Origin: Bog-366 sp964501985
Lineage (GTDB): Bacteria; Acidobacteriota; Terriglobia; UBA7540
Direction: 5' to 3'
DNA length: 64,000 nucleotides
Assembly (NCBI GenBank): GCA_964501985.1
Contig: CAZCVY010000005.1
Coordinates: 1-64,000, forward strand
The notes beneath the pieces were generated by a model. That model was not told the origin of the DNA, made no database searches, and worked only from the letters and a program-made list of their open reading frames with translations. The position numbers and the translations under genes are program-made. Within the stretch, counting starts at the first letter, position 1. Every line of letters starts with the position of its first letter. Shown here piece after piece: positions 63,277 to 64,000 of the stretch.

Positions 63277-63375
63277 CCGCCGGTTGTAGCGCGGCTGTTC
63301 TTTAGATCCGCGGCTTTTCCGTGCCCAATTAGGACGACCCGCGGAATCAAAACAGCAGGTCCGCGGCACATCTGC
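63277..63375. repeat. GTAGCGCGG/CCGCGG repeat between TPR and dedA genes
   Basis: GTTGTAGCGCGG, AGATCCGCGG, CCGCGGAATC and AGGTCCGCGGCAC follow one another, a degenerate relative of the inverted repeat before ygfK. It fills the gap between two convergent genes. Confidence 0.45.
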
Positions 63376-63987
63376 TTACGCTGACTTTTTTCGCCGTAGC
63401 TTTTGGAATATAAACATCGCGATGACGCAGCCGGCGAGAACGATAAGGGCAATGCGATCCATTCGGCCCAGAACTTTTATCAGGGTCCCCCAGCTACTTC
63501 CGAAAAGAAACCCTACGTAACCGATGGCCGCTGCCCAGCAAACGGCGCCCGCAAAAGTAACGAGGAGGAAAGTCCAAAAAGGCATGCGCAGAACGCCGGC
63601 CAATATTCCCGCAAAAACTCGCAGCCCGGTAATGAAACGTGCCACAAAGACCGCCCACGGACCGTGCTTCTGAAACATCTCTTGGGAAACATTGTACTGT
63701 TTCGCCAACCGGGGGAAGCGCGCCAGGACGCGATTGACGACAGAGGTCCCGCCGTACCGGCCTAGCATATAGCCCCCAATGGCGCCTACCGTGGCCCCAG
63801 CAATGGCAGTAATGATAGCGGAGACCAGATGGAGTCTCCCTTGAAAGGCGAGAAATCCGGCAAAGAGAAGTACCGTTTCGCCGGGAATCGGCATGCCGAC
63901 GTTCTCAGCCATCACTCCAAAGAAGACCACCCACAGCCCATAGCGTGCGAAGAAGTCGGACAATATTTGAAAGATGGAGTTGGCCAC
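63376..63987 (-). CDS. DedA-family membrane protein
   Basis: A 203-residue inner-membrane protein with several membrane segments. Family motifs are 'ENVGMPIPGETVLLFAGFLA' near the N terminus, 'GGYMLGRYGG' and 'FVARFITGLRVFAGILAG', whose Arg residues are typical of DedA. Members act in lipid (undecaprenyl phosphate) flipping and envelope homeostasis. The start is GTG at 63987, 13 nt from the window edge, with GGAAG just upstream. Its further gene context is cut off. Confidence 0.92.
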   Translation of the reverse strand: MANSIFQILSDFFARYGLWVVFFGVMAENVGMPIPGETVLLFAGFLAFQGRLHLVSAIITAIAGATVGAIGGYMLGRYGGTSVVNRVLARFPRLAKQYNVSQEMFQKHGPWAVFVARFITGLRVFAGILAGVLRMPFWTFLLVTFAGAVCWAAAIGYVGFLFGSSWGTLIKVLGRMDRIALIVLAGCVIAMFIFQKLRRKKSA

Positions 63988-64000
63988 GACTTCCGCGATT

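Overview
The window reads as a chromosomal segment of a soil-type Acidobacteriota bacterium (inference). The main reasons are an Oar-like TonB-dependent receptor with an N-terminal carboxypeptidase-regulatory domain, a large set of secreted peptidases and amidases, G+C-rich codon use, and intergenic regions packed with short inverted and tandem repeat words. No rRNA, tRNA, phage module, insertion-sequence transposase or CRISPR array was recognised. Both ends are cut through or close to genes: ribokinase at the left and a DedA membrane protein at the right.

Region 1 (1-27.1 kb) is a nucleoside and purine catabolic island. It starts with ribokinase (partial), DeoC, pyrimidine-nucleoside phosphorylase, a concentrative nucleoside transporter, purine nucleoside phosphorylase, cytidine deaminase and adenosine deaminase, which import nucleosides and split them into base and sugar. 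Threonine synthase and an S10 carboxypeptidase follow. Next is a probable 8-oxoguanine deaminase ahead of a three-subunit xanthine dehydrogenase; both enzymes should deliver urate. Downstream are homologues of the enigmatic E. coli yge/ygf genes: YgeY (M20 hydrolase), YgfK (Fe-S protein, here without its flavin domain), YgeW (carbamoyltransferase) and SsnA (aminohydrolase), plus an unfamiliar fold-type II PLP enzyme. This gene set has been linked to oxygen-independent purine/urate breakdown in gut bacteria. The version here lacks the hydantoinase, carbamate kinase and diaminopropionate ammonia-lyase in the window. A pilin gene, a secreted unknown and a RelE/XRE toxin-antitoxin pair lie between ygeW and ssnA.

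Region 2 (27.1-36.9 kb) holds repeat elements (one with 36-bp inverted arms), a hypothetical gene, an orphan pyrR, the TonB-dependent receptor, gamma-glutamyltransferase, an NmrA-like oxidoreductase and a gene-poor kilobase rich in A+T.

Region 3 (36.9-50.3 kb) has RNase R with two unusual in-frame inserts, a secreted beta-propeller/phosphoesterase fusion, a DRG-like GTPase, an M13 metallopeptidase, a ribbon-helix-helix/MazF toxin-antitoxin pair and two secreted proteins of unknown function, one of them glycoside-hydrolase-like.

Region 4 (50.3-64 kb) opens with a tandem-repeat tract and continues with secA (carrying an unusual insert of about 135 residues), an alpha/beta hydrolase, an HtrA/DegP protease, a penicillin-acylase-type amidase, an M61 glycyl aminopeptidase, a TPR protein and DedA: secretion, envelope quality control and extracytoplasmic peptide or amide hydrolysis.
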